Part shown: piece by piece, positions 1 to 9,075 of the stretch
How positions within the stretch are numbered: the stretch's first letter is position 1
How the letters are laid out: every line of letters begins with the position of its first letter
Assembly (NCBI GenBank): GCA_022711405.1
Contig: JAKLFC010000001.1
Location: forward strand, 124,001-188,000
From: Bacteroidota bacterium
GTDB taxonomy: Bacteria; Bacteroidota; Bacteroidia; Bacteroidales; JAGONC01
Length of the DNA: 64,000 nucleotides
Direction of reading: 5' to 3'
Made by a program: the position numbers and the translations under genes
Notes under the pieces: generated by a model
What the model was told of the DNA's origin: nothing
The model's database searches: none
Seen by the model: the letters and a program-made list of their open reading frames with translations, nothing else

Positions 1-632
1 CTGGGATCACAGATCCTGATGCAAACCATATCATGTTTCTTACCGGCGATTTTAAGGGCATCTTCATAGTGCTGATCCATAAAATCGGTCAGCAGAAAGA
101 CGATGCTTCGTTTTTTAATGGCATTGGTCAGGTACCTCAATGCTTCGGCAATGCTGGTCTTTCGGCTTTGTGGCCTGAAATCGATCAGTTCCCTGATGAT
201 CCTCAGGATGTGACTGGTTCCTTTTTTGGGAGGAATGAATTTTTCAATGCGATCACTGAAAAAGATGACGCCTACCTTGTCGTTATTCTGAATGGCAGAG
301 AAAGCCAGTACAGCTGCGATCTCTGCGATGGTCTCCGCTTTGAACTGCTTCTGCGTTCCGAACTCATTCGAACCACTCACATCGACCACCAGTACTACCG
401 TCAGCTCACGTTCTTCTTCAAAGACCTTAATATACGGATGGTTCAGCCTGGCAGTCACATTCCAGTCAATGCTCCTGATATCATCTCCGTACTGGTACTC
501 CCGCACTTCTGTGAACGCCATACCGCGTCCTTTGAAGACACTGTGATAGTGCCCTGAGAAAAGCTGGTTGGACAAGCCCCGGGTCTTGATCTCAATTTTT
601 CTGACTCGTTTCAGTATTTCGCTGGTTTCCAA
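1..632 (-). CDS. DUF58 domain protein (partial, C-terminus outside window)
   Basis: Translating the minus strand gives an open frame from a TTG at 632 to the window edge, starting LETSEILKRVRKIEIKTRG. This matches the usual N-terminus of Bacteroidota DUF58 proteins. The family hallmarks are present: FKGRGMAFTEVREYQYGDD, then RSIDWNVTAR, then a von Willebrand A-like segment with VVDVSGSNEFG, a MIDAS-type DxSxS. DUF58 proteins are normally co-transcribed with a MoxR AAA ATPase, as here (MoxR ends 14 bp upstream). They are thought to act in chaperone-like assembly of periplasmic or membrane complexes, often with BatA/BatB partners that would lie beyond the left edge. I chose TTG because no ATG lies near the conserved start. 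The family call is secure, the function unproven. Confidence 0.9.
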   Translation of the reverse strand, partial: METSEILKRVRKIEIKTRGLSNQLFSGHYHSVFKGRGMAFTEVREYQYGDDIRSIDWNVTARLNHPYIKVFEEERELTVVLVVDVSGSNEFGTQKQFKAETIAEIAAVLAFSAIQNNDKVGVIFFSDRIEKFIPPKKGTSHILRIIRELIDFRPQSRKTSIAEALRYLTNAIKKRSIVFLLTDFMDQHYEDALKIAGKKHDMVCIRICDP

Positions 633-646
633 GGGTGCTTGATTTA

Positions 647-1636
647 TCAGGGAACTTCTACGGTATTCAGGATTTCATTGATGATGTCTTCTGTGGTGAT
701 GTTCTCGGCCTCTGCTTCATAGGTCAGACCGATGCGGTGTCTCATGACATCCATTGCTACGGCCCTGACATCTTCGGGGATGACATATCCCCTTCGTTTG
801 ATGAAAGCGAAGGCTTTTGCTGCGAGTGCCATATAAATACTGGCGCGTGGCGAGGCTCCGTAATAGATCAGTCCGTCGAACCTGGCCAGCTTGTATTCTT
901 TTGGATAGCGGGAGGAGAAAACAATATCGGTAATGTAATTTTCGATTTTTTCGTCCAGGTAAACCTGCCGTACCACTTCCCTGGCCCTTAAAATATCGGC
1001 AGTTTTAAGGATGGTTGAAGTTTTTGCCTCCTGCTCGGAAATGTTCTGACGGAGGATGAGCTTTTCTTCTTCCTTGTCAGGATAGGTGATCACTATTTTC
1101 AGCATAAACCGGTCAACCTGTGCTTCGGGAAGGGGATAGGTGCCTTCCTGTTCGATAGGGTTCTGGGTGGCCAGCACGATAAAGGGTTCATCGAGCCGGT
1201 AGGTCTGATCACCGATCGTCACCTGACGTTCCTGCATGGCCTCCAGAAGAGCGCTTTGAACCTTGGCAGGTGAACGGTTGATCTCATCCGCCAGGATGAA
1301 ACTGGCAAAAATGGGTCCCTTCCTGACGATAAACTCTTCTTTCTTCTGGCTGAAGATCATCGTCCCTATCAGATCGGCCGGGAGAAGGTCAGGAGTGAAC
1401 TGAATACGGCTGAACTTCGCACTGATGATATTGGCCAGGGATTTGATGGCCAGCGTCTTGGCCAGCCCAGGTACTCCTTCCAGGAGAATGTGCCCGTTCG
1501 CCAGCAGACCGATCAGGAGCCGTTCGATCATCCCTTTCTGCCCCACGATGACCTTCCTCATCTCCAGGTTGATCAGGTCGACAAACGCACTCTCCTGTTG
1601 TATCTTTTCGTTGAGTTCCTTGATGTTTGTGTCCAT
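647..1636 (-). CDS. MoxR-family AAA+ ATPase
   Basis: A 329-residue protein of normal family length. Visible motifs are Walker A GVPGLAKT (about residues 54-61), Walker B FILADEIN (113-120), sensor 1 LATQNP (155-160) and the EAQVDRF arginine-finger segment (171-177). The C-terminal lid contains YGASPRAS, typical of MoxR. MoxR ATPases are inferred to be chaperones that mature VWA-domain partners, and the next gene downstream is a DUF58/VWA-like protein 14 bp away, so the two form an operon. A -7 box lies 27 bp upstream of the ATG. The substrate in this organism is unknown. Confidence 0.95.
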   Translation of the reverse strand: MDTNIKELNEKIQQESAFVDLINLEMRKVIVGQKGMIERLLIGLLANGHILLEGVPGLAKTLAIKSLANIISAKFSRIQFTPDLLPADLIGTMIFSQKKEEFIVRKGPIFASFILADEINRSPAKVQSALLEAMQERQVTIGDQTYRLDEPFIVLATQNPIEQEGTYPLPEAQVDRFMLKIVITYPDKEEEKLILRQNISEQEAKTSTILKTADILRAREVVRQVYLDEKIENYITDIVFSSRYPKEYKLARFDGLIYYGASPRASIYMALAAKAFAFIKRRGYVIPEDVRAVAMDVMRHRIGLTYEAEAENITTEDIINEILNTVEVP

Positions 1637-1662
1637 TATCGGTAATAATTTAATTTCCTCCG

Positions 1663-1670
1663 CAAAAATA
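1663..1670 (-). promoter_or_regulatory. -7 promoter box for the moxR operon
   Basis: The minus strand reads TATTTTTG, an exact match to the Bacteroidota -7 consensus TAnnTTTG, 26 nt before the moxR ATG. The -33 element is not clear. Confidence 0.6.
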
Positions 1671-1826
1671 GATAAGGTTATCCCTTCCCGTGGTTGAATC
1701 TATGTTAAAATATGTTAAACCAATGAAATACAGTAATTTATAGAGTAAATCCGGATGGGATTCGATCAGGGGTAACTTTTCAGTCAAAATCAAGTATAAT
1801 GGAAACAGTAATGTTTCATTTTTATC

Positions 1827-2720
1827 ATGTTGAAGATAGTCAGGATAATATACTTGTTCCTGATGGCCATTTCCTGTTCACAGCCCTTGATCCTGCGCTC
1901 GCAGGTCAAAGCGCAGGCAGGGAATATGCCGGAGATTTGCATCGATGACCTTTCCTACCAGCTGTACCTGCTCATCAACGATTACCGGAACAGCAATAAT
2001 CTACCCGGCATACCCTTATCAGGCTCCCTGTGCTATGTGGCTCAGGTGCATGCCAAGGATTTGACCTTCAACCGTTCGCGAAGCAAGGATTGCGGGCTTC
2101 ATAGCTGGTCGGACAGGGGAAGGTGGTCACCCTGCTGTTTCTCGACTGAAAAGCCGGATTTACTGTGCATGTGGAATAAACCCAAAGAACTTACATCGTA
2201 CCGGTTCAGGGGACATGAAATCATTTACTGGCAGAACGATCTCATTGAACCAGTGGAAGCATTGGCTCAATGGAAACTGCAGTCACAGTCCAACGATATG
2301 CTGCTAAACAGGAATGCCTGGGCCAAGAAGACCTGGAAAGCCATCGGGGCTTCTGTCTATGAGGGCTTTGCCATCATCTGGCTCGGTGAGGAGGCTGATG
2401 TGACTGGTGAACCGGAGCTTTGCAATGAACTAGCTGTCTTTCACGCTGACACTACATCCGGTAAAAATCCACTGGAAAGTAAACCTTCATACATGTCAGA
2501 TGTCAGGTATTACCTGATTGCCGCAAGCCTTAGTTCTATGGAAAAAGCGAATTCTGTCCTTGCAGAGTACCAGCAGAAGGGCTTTAATTCTGCGCGGATC
2601 ATCACTTTTGACGACAGGATCCGAATCTCTCTCAACGACTTCGATACCTATGCCGGAGCCAGAAAGGTCAAAACGGATCTTGGTCCTGATTATCAGCAAG
2701 TGTGGATCCTTGAGCGGTAA
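1827..2720 (+). CDS. CAP-domain lipoprotein with C-terminal SPOR domain
   Basis: A 297-residue protein. The N-terminus MLKIVRIIYLFLMAISC looks like a lipoprotein signal with the lipidated cysteine at residue 17. Residues about 40-190 resemble a CAP/SCP domain: YQLYLLINDYRNSNNLPG, VAQVHAKDL, LHSW, and WKAIGASVYEG ahead of FAIIWLG. Residues about 226-297 (YYLIAASLSSMEKANSVLAE to QQVWILER) have the pattern of a SPOR domain, which binds denuded peptidoglycan glycan strands. The combination suggests an outer-membrane or periplasmic protein targeted to the septum or sacculus. CAP domains have no single activity, so the biochemical role is open. It stands alone between the moxR operon and parE. Confidence 0.75.
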   Translation: MLKIVRIIYLFLMAISCSQPLILRSQVKAQAGNMPEICIDDLSYQLYLLINDYRNSNNLPGIPLSGSLCYVAQVHAKDLTFNRSRSKDCGLHSWSDRGRWSPCCFSTEKPDLLCMWNKPKELTSYRFRGHEIIYWQNDLIEPVEALAQWKLQSQSNDMLLNRNAWAKKTWKAIGASVYEGFAIIWLGEEADVTGEPELCNELAVFHADTTSGKNPLESKPSYMSDVRYYLIAASLSSMEKANSVLAEYQQKGFNSARIITFDDRIRISLNDFDTYAGARKVKTDLGPDYQQVWILER

Positions 2721-2804
2721 ACAGGAGTCGTCCTGAATGAGATGTGAACAGGTTCTGTTTGAAAAATTGTAAGGGCTCCGTCTTCTTCCTTTCCATGCAT
2801 TGTT

Positions 2805-2812
2805 TACTTTTG
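2805..2812 (+). promoter_or_regulatory. -7 promoter box for parE
   Basis: TACTTTTG matches TAnnTTTG exactly and lies 28 nt before the parE ATG. No convincing -33 TTTG is seen. Confidence 0.55.
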
Positions 2813-2840
2813 CATTGCCGTCAACTACACGGCATCACCC

Positions 2841-4727
2841 ATGACCATCAATTACACCGACGAAACCGTCCGCTCACTCGACTGGAAAGAACACATCCGT
2901 CTCAGGCCTGGCATGTACATAGGGAAACTGGGTGACGGTGCGTCGCACGACGATGGCATTTACGTCCTGGTCAAAGAGATCATGGACAATGCAATCGACG
3001 AGTTTGTGATGGGATTTGGCAGCGCTATTGAGGTTACGGTCAAGGACAAGCAGGTGACCATCAGGGATTTTGGCAGGGGTATACCCCTGGGCAAGGTAGT
3101 GGATTGCGTCTCAAAGATCAATACGGGAGCCAAATACGACTCCAAGGTTTTCAAAAAAGCAGTGGGCCTCAATGGCGTCGGATCAAAAGCTGTCAATGCC
3201 CTGTGTTCTTTTTTCAGGATTCAATCCATACGCGATGGTCAAAGAAAGGTTGCTGAGTTTGAACGCGGAACACTGATCCTTGAGGAATTGCTGGAGGACA
3301 GTGAGCAGGCTGCGGGGACCAGCGTGACCTTCATCCCGGATGAACAGCTTTTCGGCAATTATCACTACATCCCTGAATACATTGAGCAGCTGCTGTGGAA
3401 CTATGCATTCCTTAACAACGGCTTGACCATTGTATTTAACGGTCAGAGGTTCAAGGCCAAAAACGGTTTGCTGGATCTTCTCATCCGGAATATCAACGGT
3501 AATCCTCTTATTTACCCGGTCATTCATATTCGCGAGCAGGATTTTGAGTGCGCCATCACCCACAGCGCCAAGTTTTTCGGAGAAGAATACTATGCCTTTG
3601 TCAACGGACAGTTCACACCGCAGGGGGGAACCCACCTGACTGCTTTCCGTGAAGTTGTGGTGAAGACGATCCGGGAATTTTATAAAAAGGATTTCGACAC
3701 CAATGACGTCCGCTCCGGTCTGGTAGCCGCACTTAGTTTGAAAGTACAGGAACCGGTGTTCGAATCCCAGACCAAGACAAAGCTTGGATCCGTGCATATG
3801 GAACCTGACGGTATGACCATCCGGAACTATATCCACGACATTATCAAAAAGCATCTGGACAATTACCTTCATATGAATCCTGACACAGCGGATTCTCTGC
3901 TGAAAAGGATCCTTCAGTCGGAAAAGGAGAGGAAGGAAATCGCCAATATCAAGAAGCTGGCAAGGGAAAGCATGAAAAAGGTCAGCTTGCATAACAAGAA
4001 GCTGAGGGATTGCAGGGTCCATTATCAGGACAATGATGAACGGCGCCTGGAGACCACACTGTTCATCACCGAGGGAGACTCTGCCAGCGGATCCATCACC
4101 AAATCCAGGGATGTCAACATCCAGGCTGTTTTCAGTCTCAAGGGAAAGCCGCTCAACTGCTTTGGACTCAGCAAGAAGATCGTCTATCAGAATGATGAGC
4201 TTAACCTGCTGCAGACAGCCCTCAATATCGAAGATGGACTGGAAAATCTTCGTTATAATAACGTTGTGATCGCTACGGATGCTGATGTGGATGGAATGCA
4301 TATACGGCTGCTCCTGCTCACTTTTTTCCTCCAGTTTTATCCCGACCTGGTCAGGGCAGGCCATTTGTACATTTTACAGACCCCCTTGTTCAGGGTGCGG
4401 AATAAAAAGGAAACGATCTATTGTTATTCGGAAGAGGAAAAGCAGGAAGCGATCCTGAAACTGGGCAGGAATCCTGAGATCACTCGATTTAAAGGATTGG
4501 GCGAGATATCCCCCGACGAGTTTAAATTCTTCATCGGTGCCACCATGCGGCTGGAACCTGTGATCCTTCAGAAGACCGCTAACATCTCCGAGATGCTGGA
4601 TTTCTATATGGGCAGGAATACACCTGACCGACAGCTGTTCATCATTGAGAATTTACGGCTCGAAGAAGATCTTGTGGAAGAGGGTGCCCTTTTACCCGAA
4701 CTTCCCGGTCTCAGCCCCGGATCCTGA
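2841..4727 (+). CDS. parE: DNA topoisomerase IV subunit B (type IIA, GyrB/ParE family)
   Basis: A 628-residue protein. It has the GHKL ATPase N-box [11 protein letters not shown] (about 45-55), [12 protein letters not shown], the transducer lysine region QTKTKLGS, and a Toprim domain with TEGDSASG (about 411-418) and DADVDGMH (about 480-487). The length and the start [19 protein letters not shown] are those of Bacteroidota ParE rather than GyrB. The enzyme decatenates daughter chromosomes with ParC. No parC gene follows here; instead the 3' end overlaps the convergent NAD(P)HX repair gene by 17 bp. The ATG at 2841 fits the family N-terminus and the upstream -7 box. Confidence 0.93.
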   Translation: MTINYTDETVRSLDWKEHIRLRPGMYIGKLGDGASHDDGIYVLVKEIMDNAIDEFVMGFGSAIEVTVKDKQVTIRDFGRGIPLGKVVDCVSKINTGAKYDSKVFKKAVGLNGVGSKAVNALCSFFRIQSIRDGQRKVAEFERGTLILEELLEDSEQAAGTSVTFIPDEQLFGNYHYIPEYIEQLLWNYAFLNNGLTIVFNGQRFKAKNGLLDLLIRNINGNPLIYPVIHIREQDFECAITHSAKFFGEEYYAFVNGQFTPQGGTHLTAFREVVVKTIREFYKKDFDTNDVRSGLVAALSLKVQEPVFESQTKTKLGSVHMEPDGMTIRNYIHDIIKKHLDNYLHMNPDTADSLLKRILQSEKERKEIANIKKLARESMKKVSLHNKKLRDCRVHYQDNDERRLETTLFITEGDSASGSITKSRDVNIQAVFSLKGKPLNCFGLSKKIVYQNDELNLLQTALNIEDGLENLRYNNVVIATDADVDGMHIRLLLLTFFLQFYPDLVRAGHLYILQTPLFRVRNKKETIYCYSEEEKQEAILKLGRNPEITRFKGLGEISPDEFKFFIGATMRLEPVILQKTANISEMLDFYMGRNTPDRQLFIIENLRLEEDLVEEGALLPELPGLSPGS

Positions 4728-6222
4728 GGAAAGCTTCACCAAGGTTATCCATGATATCCGAGGCTATCATGGATTCCATTCCACGCTTTTCCATCGCAAT
4801 GTCCCCCGCCAGTCCATGCAGATATACACCCAGTATGCTGGCTTCCTTGGGATGATAGTACTGTGCCAGCAGTCCCAGTATCACCCCTGTCAGCACATCC
4901 CCGCTGCCTCCGGTGGCCATGCCCGGATTCCCTGTGCTATTGAAATAGCATCTGCCGTCAGGGCAAGAAATACTGGTATGTGCACCTTTAAGAATGATAT
5001 ACGACTGATACCTGAATGAGAATTCCCGCTGGAGCTGGATCCTGTCGAAATCGCTGGTGGATTTGCCAACCAGCCTTTCAAATTCTTTAGGATGGGGTGT
5101 GAAGATGCAATGTTTGGGAAGAAACGATAGCCAGGTCTTATTGGTCGCCAGGATGTTGATCGCATCGGCATCGAACAGAAGAGATGTTTCAGCACCCTGT
5201 ATGAGCAGTTTCAGGGCTTTTTGCGTCTCTTCCTTTGTGCCGATCCCAGGTCCCACTCCGATTGCATTGAAGTTCGATAGTTCGATCATGCCGGAAAATG
5301 CGCATTCGGATGTGTCAATCGAAACCATGGCTTCCGGAACAGCAGTCTGTAAGACGCTATATCCCCTTACAGGTATGTGGGTGGTGAGCAATCCTGCACC
5401 GGCCCTCAGGCAAGCTTTAGAAGCCAGCACCGCCGCTCCCATTTTGCCATAACTGCCTGCCACCAGCAAGGCATGACCGAAATGTCCTTTATGGGCATAT
5501 TTGACACGGGGCTTATAGATCGATCTGCAATCCCCCAATTCAATCAGGTAATTGTCAACCTCCACCTCCCTGATGAAATCCTCGTGGATACCAATGGGCA
5601 AGACCTCCCATAGTCCTACATATTTGAAGTTTTCTGCGAATAAAAACGCATACTTGGGAAACTGGAACGTCAGCGTTACATCGGCTTCGATGATGGCACC
5701 GGGATTCTGGCTGTTCGTTTCATCGCAGAAAAGCCCCGAGGGTACATCCACCGCAATGACGACTGCATTGTTCTTGTTGATGTGCCGAATCAGTCCGGCG
5801 GGAAATCCCTTGACAGGTCGCGACAACCCGGATCCGAAAATGGCATCCACCACGATGTCTTCCCCACTGATCTCCGGAAAATCATCTTCTTCTGTCAGGT
5901 CATAGATCCGGACGCCTGATTTCTTGAACAACCGGTCATAATTCACCTGGCAGGCCGGCGAGAGCTTCTGTCCGGATTTCAGCACGCAGGCCTCCACATG
6001 ATAACCCGAGGTATTCAGCAGGCGGGCAAGGGCAAGGCCGTCTCCACCGTTGTTGCCTGATCCGCAGAAGACTTTGATGATCAGGTCTTTTGATATATGG
6101 CTGATGAACCATTCTTTCAGCGCCTGTGCTGCCCTCTCCATCAGGTCGATATCGGAAATAGGCTCATTTTCAATGGTATAGGAGTCTCCCTGACGGACTT
6201 TCTCTATAGGTAGGATCTTCAT
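4711..6222 (-). CDS. nnr: Bifunctional NAD(P)H-hydrate epimerase / ADP-dependent dehydratase
   Basis: A 503-residue protein from the ATG at 6222. It repairs hydrated NAD(P)H: the N-terminal YjeF domain (about 1-210, with [19 protein letters not shown]) epimerises the S/R forms, and the C-terminal ribokinase-like domain (about 225-503) dehydrates S-NAD(P)HX. The latter shows [17 protein letters not shown] and the catalytic [17 protein letters not shown] longer open frame to 6279 adds 19 residues without family similarity and was not used. It overlaps the 3' end of parE by 17 bp tail to tail. The small membrane-protein gene upstream ends 13 bp away, so the three minus-strand genes from 6915 down may be one operon. 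Confidence 0.93.
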   Translation of the reverse strand: MKILPIEKVRQGDSYTIENEPISDIDLMERAAQALKEWFISHISKDLIIKVFCGSGNNGGDGLALARLLNTSGYHVEACVLKSGQKLSPACQVNYDRLFKKSGVRIYDLTEEDDFPEISGEDIVVDAIFGSGLSRPVKGFPAGLIRHINKNNAVVIAVDVPSGLFCDETNSQNPGAIIEADVTLTFQFPKYAFLFAENFKYVGLWEVLPIGIHEDFIREVEVDNYLIELGDCRSIYKPRVKYAHKGHFGHALLVAGSYGKMGAAVLASKACLRAGAGLLTTHIPVRGYSVLQTAVPEAMVSIDTSECAFSGMIELSNFNAIGVGPGIGTKEETQKALKLLIQGAETSLLFDADAINILATNKTWLSFLPKHCIFTPHPKEFERLVGKSTSDFDRIQLQREFSFRYQSYIILKGAHTSISCPDGRCYFNSTGNPGMATGGSGDVLTGVILGLLAQYYHPKEASILGVYLHGLAGDIAMEKRGMESMIASDIMDNLGEAFLRIRG

Positions 6223-6235
6223 AAAAAAAATAGTG

Positions 6236-6601
6236 TTAGAACGTACACATCTCCCATGGTATGAGAGAGAAGGCAGCACCTACGATGGCAATCAGAATAA
6301 AATAGTAAAGGCTTACCAGCAGGCTGAGGATCAGCCCGACAATCGCACATATCTTACCCGCTTTCATGTTATTGTAGGAGCTTTCCGTAAATTTGCCCGG
6401 ATTCGCCTCATATAATGCTTTCCCTTTGCCAGCCATTACCAGAGCAATAATGGCCATGATCAGTCCAAAAAAGCAGCACACAATGATCGATAGGATTCCC
6501 AGGATAAGGACTGCCGTTGAGTTGGGCAGGATCTCCTTCGGGGATTCAGCACCTGGTAAAGGGCTGACGGGCTGGGTGGATGAATCTGTCTGATTTTCCA
6601 T
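6236..6601 (-). CDS. Small membrane protein with CCC motif
   Basis: A 121-residue protein starting MENQTDSSTQP. A proline-rich cytoplasmic head (about 1-30) is followed by two hydrophobic hairpins. The first contains ILSIIVCCFFGLIMAIIALV with the paired cysteines typical of the Bacteroidota CCC-motif/DUF4190-like family; the second is ICAIVGLILSLLVSLYYFIL. A middle loop carries YEANPGKFTESSYNNMKAGK, which recurs in this family. No catalytic residues are apparent. It sits 11 bp after a DUF2752 gene, a pairing common in Bacteroidota, and 13 bp before nnr. The ORF can extend to 6649, but the internal ATG at 6601 gives the family-like start. Function unknown. Confidence 0.8.
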   Translation of the reverse strand: MENQTDSSTQPVSPLPGAESPKEILPNSTAVLILGILSIIVCCFFGLIMAIIALVMAGKGKALYEANPGKFTESSYNNMKAGKICAIVGLILSLLVSLYYFILIAIVGAAFSLIPWEMCTF

Positions 6602-6612
6602 GTGTATAAAGT

Positions 6613-6915
6613 TTATAATGATGTAACGATCACAACGATATAATTGCATACCATAATAACTCCCGTGACCATGGCTGAGATCTTCAGCAGGTAGGCACCA
6701 TTCCTGAACCTGAACATCAGATGCAGTCCAAGTAGGAGAAACAGGAAAAGGACCGGTATCAGCGGAGGGTAAATCCTAAGGCTTTCAACAATGTCTCCTT
6801 TCATCAATTCGATCAGTGAACGCTGTAATCCGCATGCCGGACAGCGCACCCCGAGAACTTTCTGGTACATGCAGGGCAATTGGTGCTGTTCCAACCACTC
6901 AATAAGGCTTATCAT
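6613..6915 (-). CDS. DUF2752 family membrane protein
   Basis: About 100 residues from the ATG at 6915. The DUF2752 signature is clear: CMYQKVLGVRCPACGLQRS, with the conserved CPxCG(L/M)xR, followed by two hydrophobic segments (YPPLIPVLFLFLLLGLHL and a C-terminal helix ending VIVTSL). The family is short and membrane-bound, with a conserved cysteine pair of unknown purpose. It heads a probable operon with the CCC-motif protein and nnr. The open frame reaches a TTG at 6963, but the extra residues are not conserved in character. A promoter was not found with confidence. Confidence 0.85.
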   Translation of the reverse strand: MISLIEWLEQHQLPCMYQKVLGVRCPACGLQRSLIELMKGDIVESLRIYPPLIPVLFLFLLLGLHLMFRFRNGAYLLKISAMVTGVIMVCNYIVVIVTSL

Positions 6916-6995
6916 TGCGTTGAAAACTTTGCTTTGACGTAATCCCGGGTAAATATAGGGCAATTCCTATGAAATTCAAACAACATTTTAAATTG

Positions 6996-7003
6996 TAATT
7001 TTG
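6996..7003 (+). promoter_or_regulatory. -7 promoter box for rlmD
   Basis: TAATTTTG followed by C matches the -7 consensus. It overlaps an in-frame start at 7001, so transcription must begin downstream of that codon. This supports the ATG at 7028 as the true rlmD start. Confidence 0.65.
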
Positions 7004-7027
7004 CATCCAGTTTCATATTGTTGGCGA

Positions 7028-8464
7028 ATGAGTACAAAAAGGAAAAAGCCTCTGGGCATTATCGAACATGCTGTGATCACGGATGCAGGATCCGAGGGAA
7101 AAGCAGTAGCGCGGGCCGGTGATCTGGTCATTTTTGTGTCATACGGTGCTCCGGGGGATGTTGTTGATATTCAGCTGATAAGAAAGAAAAAATCATTTGC
7201 GGAAGGAAAAATTGTCCGCTTCCATGAAAAATCGAACATGCGGGAAGAGCCTTTCTGTATGCATTTCGGACTCTGCGGGGGATGCAAATGGCAGCACCTG
7301 CGTTACAGTGACCAGCTATTTTTCAAGCAAAAGCAGGTGGAAGATCACTTTATCCGGATCGGGAAACTGGAAATTGAATCTTTTTCTCCCATTTTAGCCT
7401 CGCCCCTGACAGACCGGTACCGGAATAAACTTGAGTTCACTTTTTCGAACCGCAGGTGGCTGACAGAGTTTGAAAGGAATGAAGAGCACCTGGTAGCCGA
7501 CATGAGGGCTCTTGGCTTTCATCTTCCCGGAATGTTCGACCGTGTGCTGGATATCCTGGAATGCCGCCTGCAAACCGAGCCCTCCAATGCCATTCGTTTA
7601 TCAGTGAAGGAATTCGCCCAGGGGAACGATCTTGAATTTTATGATGTGAAACGCAGGACAGGCTTGCTTCGCAACCTGATCCTGCGCAATAACCTGAAGG
7701 AGGAATGGATGGTCATTGTGGTTTTTAGCAGCAATGATCAGCCTGTCATTCATTCCTTACTGAATCATCTTGCAGGAAAATTTCCCCAGATAGTGTCGCT
7801 GATGTATGTCATCAACAATAAGCATAACGATACGATCTCAGACCTGGATATTCATCTTTTCAGGGGATCACCCTATCTGGTGGAAACTTTTCCGCAATAC
7901 GGCACAGATAAGGATTTGTTCTTTAAGATCAGCCCCGTTTCTTTCTTCCAGACCAACACCCGGCAGGCAATGGAACTCTACAGAATCGCTGCTTCGTTTA
8001 CCGATCCTACCGAAAATGATCTTGTCTATGACCTTTATACGGGAACGGGCACCATCGCCAATTATATTGCCGGTGTATCGGGCAGGGTGATCGGAATTGA
8101 TTCAGTGCGGCAGGCCATCGAAGATGCCATCGACAATTCTAAGTACAATCACATCACCAACACTGAGTTCTTCCCTGGAGACATCGCAGAAGTGATGACA
8201 GGAGAGTTCATGGCTGCCAAGGGGATGCCCGGCATCGTCATCACGGATCCTCCCCGGTCAGGCATGCATGAGAAGGTCATCCGACAGCTGTTGGCGGCGC
8301 AACCTTCAAGGATTGTATACATCAGCTGCAATCCTGCCACCCAGGCAAGGGACATATCCCTGCTTAAGGATCATTACCGGATCGAGAAGGTACAGCCCGT
8401 TGACATGTTCCCCCATACTCAGCATGTGGAAAATGTGGCCCTGTTGGTGAAAAAGGAATCTTAG
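7028..8464 (+). CDS. rlmD: 23S rRNA (uracil-5-)-methyltransferase, RlmD/RumA type
   Basis: A 478-residue protein. An N-terminal TRAM domain (to about 60) is followed by the cysteines CMHFGLCGGCKW plus a later CRLQ, which would ligate a 4Fe-4S cluster. The C-terminal Rossmann methylase holds DLYTGTGTIANYIA (SAM binding), TDPPRSGMHEKV and the nucleophile segment VYISCNPATQARD. It uses SAM to make 5-methyluridine in 23S rRNA. The assignment to U1939 versus other uridines or tRNA U54 (TrmA-like) rests on overall architecture and is less certain than the family. The gene ends 4 bp into the convergent aroK gene. Confidence 0.9.
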   Translation: MSTKRKKPLGIIEHAVITDAGSEGKAVARAGDLVIFVSYGAPGDVVDIQLIRKKKSFAEGKIVRFHEKSNMREEPFCMHFGLCGGCKWQHLRYSDQLFFKQKQVEDHFIRIGKLEIESFSPILASPLTDRYRNKLEFTFSNRRWLTEFERNEEHLVADMRALGFHLPGMFDRVLDILECRLQTEPSNAIRLSVKEFAQGNDLEFYDVKRRTGLLRNLILRNNLKEEWMVIVVFSSNDQPVIHSLLNHLAGKFPQIVSLMYVINNKHNDTISDLDIHLFRGSPYLVETFPQYGTDKDLFFKISPVSFFQTNTRQAMELYRIAASFTDPTENDLVYDLYTGTGTIANYIAGVSGRVIGIDSVRQAIEDAIDNSKYNHITNTEFFPGDIAEVMTGEFMAAKGMPGIVITDPPRSGMHEKVIRQLLAAQPSRIVYISCNPATQARDISLLKDHYRIEKVQPVDMFPHTQHVENVALLVKKES

Positions 8465-8976
8465 CCATTTGCGGCATGTTCTTGTATTTTTAGGACTAAT
8501 TCATTGATGTCCAGATTTATACCATTGATGATCAAAGCGGCCTTCGAATAAAACAATTCTCTTGCTGACAGTTGTGACTGAATATGCTCCAGTAGATCGT
8601 CAGATGCCATTTTGAAAAGAAGAGGCCTTTTCTTTTTCGACTCCTGCAGCCGGCGGAACAGGGCAAGAGCGGGCATTCTGATATAAACTGTCAGCCCAAA
8701 CCTGTTGAGCATGTCCATGTTATCGTAAAAGCAGGGTGTTCCTCCTCCCATGGAATAGACAACCTGGTCTCTGAGGATGGTTTCCGAGAGCAGTTGATGT
8801 TCCAGTTTCCGGAACAGCTGCTCGTCATATTTTCTGAAGAAGTCCTGAATGCTGATCCTGTACCTTTGCTCGAAGAGTTCATCTATATCCATGAACTCAT
8901 AATGCATTGCCCTGGCCAGAAGCTTACCTGTACGCGTCTTCCCGCTTCCCATATAACCGACAAGAAAAATACGCAT
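8461..8976 (-). CDS. aroK: Shikimate kinase
   Basis: A 172-residue protein, the usual length. The start MRIFLVGYMGSGKTRTGK carries the P-loop, MDIDELFE the shikimate-binding Asp-Ile-Asp, and YSMGGGTPCF the GGG loop. The lid has KKRPLLF. The enzyme phosphorylates shikimate at O3 in the chorismate pathway. The frame can be opened to 9099, but the P-loop belongs within the first 20 residues and a -7 box at 9001-9008 lies inside that extension, so the ATG at 8976 is right. Tail-to-tail 4 bp overlap with rlmD. Confidence 0.95.
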   Translation of the reverse strand: MRIFLVGYMGSGKTRTGKLLARAMHYEFMDIDELFEQRYRISIQDFFRKYDEQLFRKLEHQLLSETILRDQVVYSMGGGTPCFYDNMDMLNRFGLTVYIRMPALALFRRLQESKKKRPLLFKMASDDLLEHIQSQLSARELFYSKAALIINGINLDINELVLKIQEHAANG

Positions 8977-9000
8977 GGATTGACATTGTGGTGGTTCTGA

Positions 9001-9008
9001 CAAAAATA
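9001..9008 (-). promoter_or_regulatory. -7 promoter box for aroK
   Basis: The minus strand reads TATTTTTG, 24 nt before the aroK ATG at 8976. It is an exact consensus match and supports the short start. Confidence 0.6.
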
Positions 9009-9075
9009 GAAAAGATTGGCAGTCACAAGCCATATATTCCGTACTTTTAAGATGGATAAATGAATCACCTGAAGC

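Noticed and set aside
3183..4364. A 393-residue open frame on the minus strand inside parE
   Set aside because: It lies wholly within parE, whose protein has clear ATPase and Toprim motifs; the antisense product shows no recognisable domain.
7001..7027. Upstream start for rlmD at 7001
   Set aside because: The codon overlaps the exact -7 promoter box, so it would not be transcribed; 7028 fits the family start.
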